Source of the DNA: Phallusia mammillata
Lineage: Eukaryota; Chordata; Ascidiacea; Phlebobranchia; Ascidiidae
Length of the DNA stretch: 64,000 bases
Direction of reading: 5' to 3'
Assembly (NCBI GenBank): GCA_003260075.1
Contig: QLIY01000101.1
Location: forward strand, 82,380-146,379
Shown: piece by piece, positions 60,901 through 64,000 of the stretch
How the letters are laid out: each line of letters starts with the position of its first letter
How positions within the stretch are numbered: position 1 is the first letter of the stretch
Translations under genes and position numbers: made by a program
Notes under the pieces: model-generated
What the model was told of the DNA's origin: nothing
Databases searched by the model: none
Seen by the model: the letters and a program-made list of their open reading frames with translations, nothing else

Positions 60901-63900
60901 CGCAAGATGACTGCTACAAATACACGTCATTCGTGCGTTTAATAATTTATCCGAGACAGATTGAGTGACGGAGAGAGTTCGAATCGAATTTAACGCAACC
61001 TTTCCACTGCTTGAGCCAAACTTTGATTTGTCTTTATTTTTAAATCGTGTTTCTGGAAGTTTCTCGTCAGGCGATTCCATCTATGTTTGGCCTATTGTCA
61101 AATGTTTCGGTCGTAATTCTGTAGTGTCAAACGAGTGTTTTGTGGTGGTGTGTTACCAGACGGGCGGCGTTTTAAATGTTTTTCGTTGTGGCTATGTTAA
61201 TTATGGCAATGGCTGCTACAAAGCTACGTTTGTGCGCTTTCTGCTACAGAGAAAAAGTGGGTAAACGTTTCGTGCTGATGGTTTGCTATCGGATTTGGAA
61301 ATCAGTCTAATTTTTGCCAACCGACGCCTCGATGGCGAGCGGTATTCGGCAATTTTCTTTGTAATCTCACTTTCAACCATAATATTTCGTAAGCCGGGAC
61401 ACTTTGCCAATAAACACCAAATTACAAAATCCGTTATTTGAGCGCGGCCCATCTCTCGCTAATGTTTTCTTTTTTGTTATGATCCCATTGTGACTTCGTA
61501 CAAATAAGGCAATGTTGACTGATTGTGTTGCTACAAAGTCAATGAAAGCAACATGGCAATGGATTGCTTGTCGAACAACGCTTTATTTTTGTGCACAAAT
61601 TCCAATAATATTTTGATATCGTTGTAAAAACATCCCAACTTCAATATACATATATCGGCCATCCAAGCTAAGCAGGTGTGTTTTGGAAAGATTCTCGAGA
61701 TTTTCATTGCCTGTCGAAATGTGAAAAGCTTTGACAATGTTATCTGTTACAAGTTAATTCTCCAATAAACGCGATCTTATCACAACGCACGTAAGGAAAT
61801 TGTTTTGACAGATGTCCAACGGACAATCACCTCTTGTTGCGGGAAGTTGCCACGGAGAAATATTACTTATGTGATAATTACATTTCATATACCGTGGAGA
61901 ACCGTACAATGCCTCACTGCATTTTCCTAGTATTTTTCTACCGGGAACGCTCATTTCACAACATTTATTCTCGGTTGCAAATAAACAAAGTTAGTGGCCT
62001 CGGAAAACTGGCTAAGTCAACTTTACGCAGTATCTTAAGGTGACATGAATGCAAGGAGTGTTTATTTGTTTACATTGCAATGTAAGGGACGGTTGATAGA
62101 CAACAAGCTATGAAAACATATTGGGTGTATGGCTCCTCAATTAGATAATACAACACTGTCACAATATGAAACATGTTAAGTAGCATAGGAAGCCTATTTA
62201 TAAAAGAAAAATCTTTATAAATGTCAAAAGATTTTAGAGCTTTGAATGTATTGATTTCTGAGTGACAACTTTGAATGACCTTCGAAGGCTATTTTGTTGA
62301 ATGTCGCAAATGGCTTCGCTATGTTCGTGCAAACCTATTCTTACCCGTGACATTAAGGACGCCATGAATACACAGTGGTGTGTACTTTGCAGGAGATTCG
62401 GAGCCGAGATGTCGTGTCGCTACAAAAGAGAATGTACGACCCCAAAAATCACTTACTGTGTGTTTCATGCACCGCAGATCAATTTGCTCAAACACCGATA
62501 GAAATCACCCGTTAAAATTTAGCCCATTACCTTGTGTCAATTTCCTTTTTGTAGTCCAATACACTTGGCGCAAAATCAGCTCTGCGGCCTGCTAGGAAAT
62601 CTTAATAGCCATCGTACAGGGATTATTGTTATCTTTATACTCATCTCCATTAGTAATACTCCACTAAAGCCGACAAGGAAACAGCGCGTTCTCGATACCG
62701 AGGTTATTTTTGTTGAATAAAACATTTCATGATTGGTATGATTTTGAAGTTGATTTTAGTTTGTTTCTTTTTAGTTTACTTTTTGACAGACGGTGAAAAT
62801 TGTTAAGATAATAATCGCTTGATTAAGTTTATAGGATATACACAATAAAACTGTTACCCATGCAGTTCCTTTATTTGTTTAATGCAATTTAGATGATGAC
62901 TAAAGCTAATGCATGAAAATTGCAATTTTACCTGCTAGAGTGTGGCATATATAAGGCCATCTTGCTGTCATAACAAATACATTATTCGTGTCCCTTCATC
63001 GACTATTGTCAGACCTAACCCAGCCACACCTGTTGATTTTGCGTAATTGGTTTTCCATTATTATTGCAATTTTCCCGTTTTAGTTGCGTTGTTTAAATCT
63101 GATTTGTTGTCAGTTTCTGTCCGTGTCCTAAATCAAAATTTATCTACGTCAAAGCGTGACAGGGTTGCCATCGTAAGGTATACAAAAACCTCTTCATGCA
63201 CTTTGTATACAATCCAAAAGAGTAAATTTAATGCGTTGAGTTTTGCCAAATCGCTTTTAGTAGGAATTTCTTATCAATCACTCTTGAACTTGTGTAGTTT
63301 GGCGTTGTTCGACTCATTGTAGCCATGAAGTAAGTGTTGTTATAGTGGCTGTTCTCGCTAAACGTGAAAAGCGAAATCACAAAAGCTATTCTCTTTTTTT
63401 GCGCGTTTGGTAATGACAATGACTTTGAGGGCTGTTAACTTTTCACGCCGATTCGGGCAAGTCACTTAACAGATAATACGGCGAATTTATGCTTTTCAAG
63501 GACTTAAGTGCCCTCGCACTTATTGAGATGAAGTTGTACAGCGTTTTACTGGTATCTGCGGTAATATCTTGCATCTGTTATGACGCCAACTCACAAAACG
63601 TTTTGCCATTTTCAAGTAGTTAAGTGATGAACCTTTTCAAGGTTTTTCGGAATAGGTCGGTTTGTTGATTCGGGCTTCTAACTTTTCGAAGTGGCGAATA
63701 ATAACGGTTTTCCTTTCATAGTTTTGTTGACGTGTTTTTCTGCGCCCAAATATATGTAAAGTAGTAATAACGATTTAAGTTAGCTGTTAAAGGTAATGAT
63801 AACGCCCCGAATTGGCCACGGTGTTTTATTTGCCCCTTAACTCATACCTGGCATCAATAACTAATAATTGTGTACATTTTGTGATGGAGGGCACCAGTAC

Positions 63901-64000
63901 TTGGGGTAGTGCCTCTTCGTAATTTTATTGTAACTCTTTTAAATTAATTTAATTCTCAAGTGGGTGTTGTAAACACGATTCATTTCTAAGTACAGAGTTT
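57945..64000. other. Right-hand gene-poor region
   Basis: Six kilobases without a recognisable gene or exon. Only short ORFs (under 100 residues) occur, with no domain similarity. A diverged single unit of the 85-bp repeat lies at about 60405-60545 ('gacatcggttaatccg'). There are no C runs of note here, so the sequence seems cleaner than the left half. Confidence 0.4.

Overview
The window is animal nuclear DNA. It is AT-rich, with genes split into many short exons by AT-rich GT-AG introns, chordate-like proteins, eukaryotic tRNA genes and many small DNA transposons. Compact introns, many allelic differences between overlapping pieces and intermediate similarity to vertebrate proteins suggest a tunicate such as Ciona. 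That assignment is inferred, not proven by any marker.

Left to right: (1) 1196-7321, minus: the 5' part of an anoctamin (TMEM16), closest to ANO7 from recalled sequences, running off the left edge. (2) 8270-8417, minus: tRNA-Glu(TTC) and tRNA-Gly(GCC), five bases apart. (3) 8705-17734, plus: MAEA, the RING-type subunit of the CTLH/GID ubiquitin ligase, in nine exons encoding about 390 residues, with exon pieces repeated by the assembly. (4) 19138-29505, minus: TCERG1 (CA150), with 21 exons closing exactly in frame (893 residues), three WW domains and a run of FF domains; it converges on MAEA. (5) 30822-31219, minus: an unrecognised ORF of about 96 residues. (6) 34332-37483, minus: a beta-adrenergic-like GPCR in four exons (519 residues), also closing exactly in frame. 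(7) 37.5-64 kb: no gene recognised; short ORFs, several hAT-type miniature transposons, a foldback element and overlap duplications.

The genes are unrelated housekeeping and signalling genes and form no operon or pathway cluster.

The assembly needs care. About thirty runs of 8-96 C, always C on the given strand and never G, sit between two near-identical copies of the same sequence, or split a coding exon. The copies differ by SNPs, so these look like joins between overlapping haplotype contigs, not genomic poly-C. Four single N characters mark similar joins, and one brings a MAEA intron segment into an anoctamin intron.

The most interesting biological signals are a recurrent CTGATGA...GAAAC motif (hammerhead-ribozyme-like) inside or beside foldback repeats, the near-abutting tRNA pair, and hAT elements with exact 8-bp target duplications. 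I found no convincing new multi-gene system.
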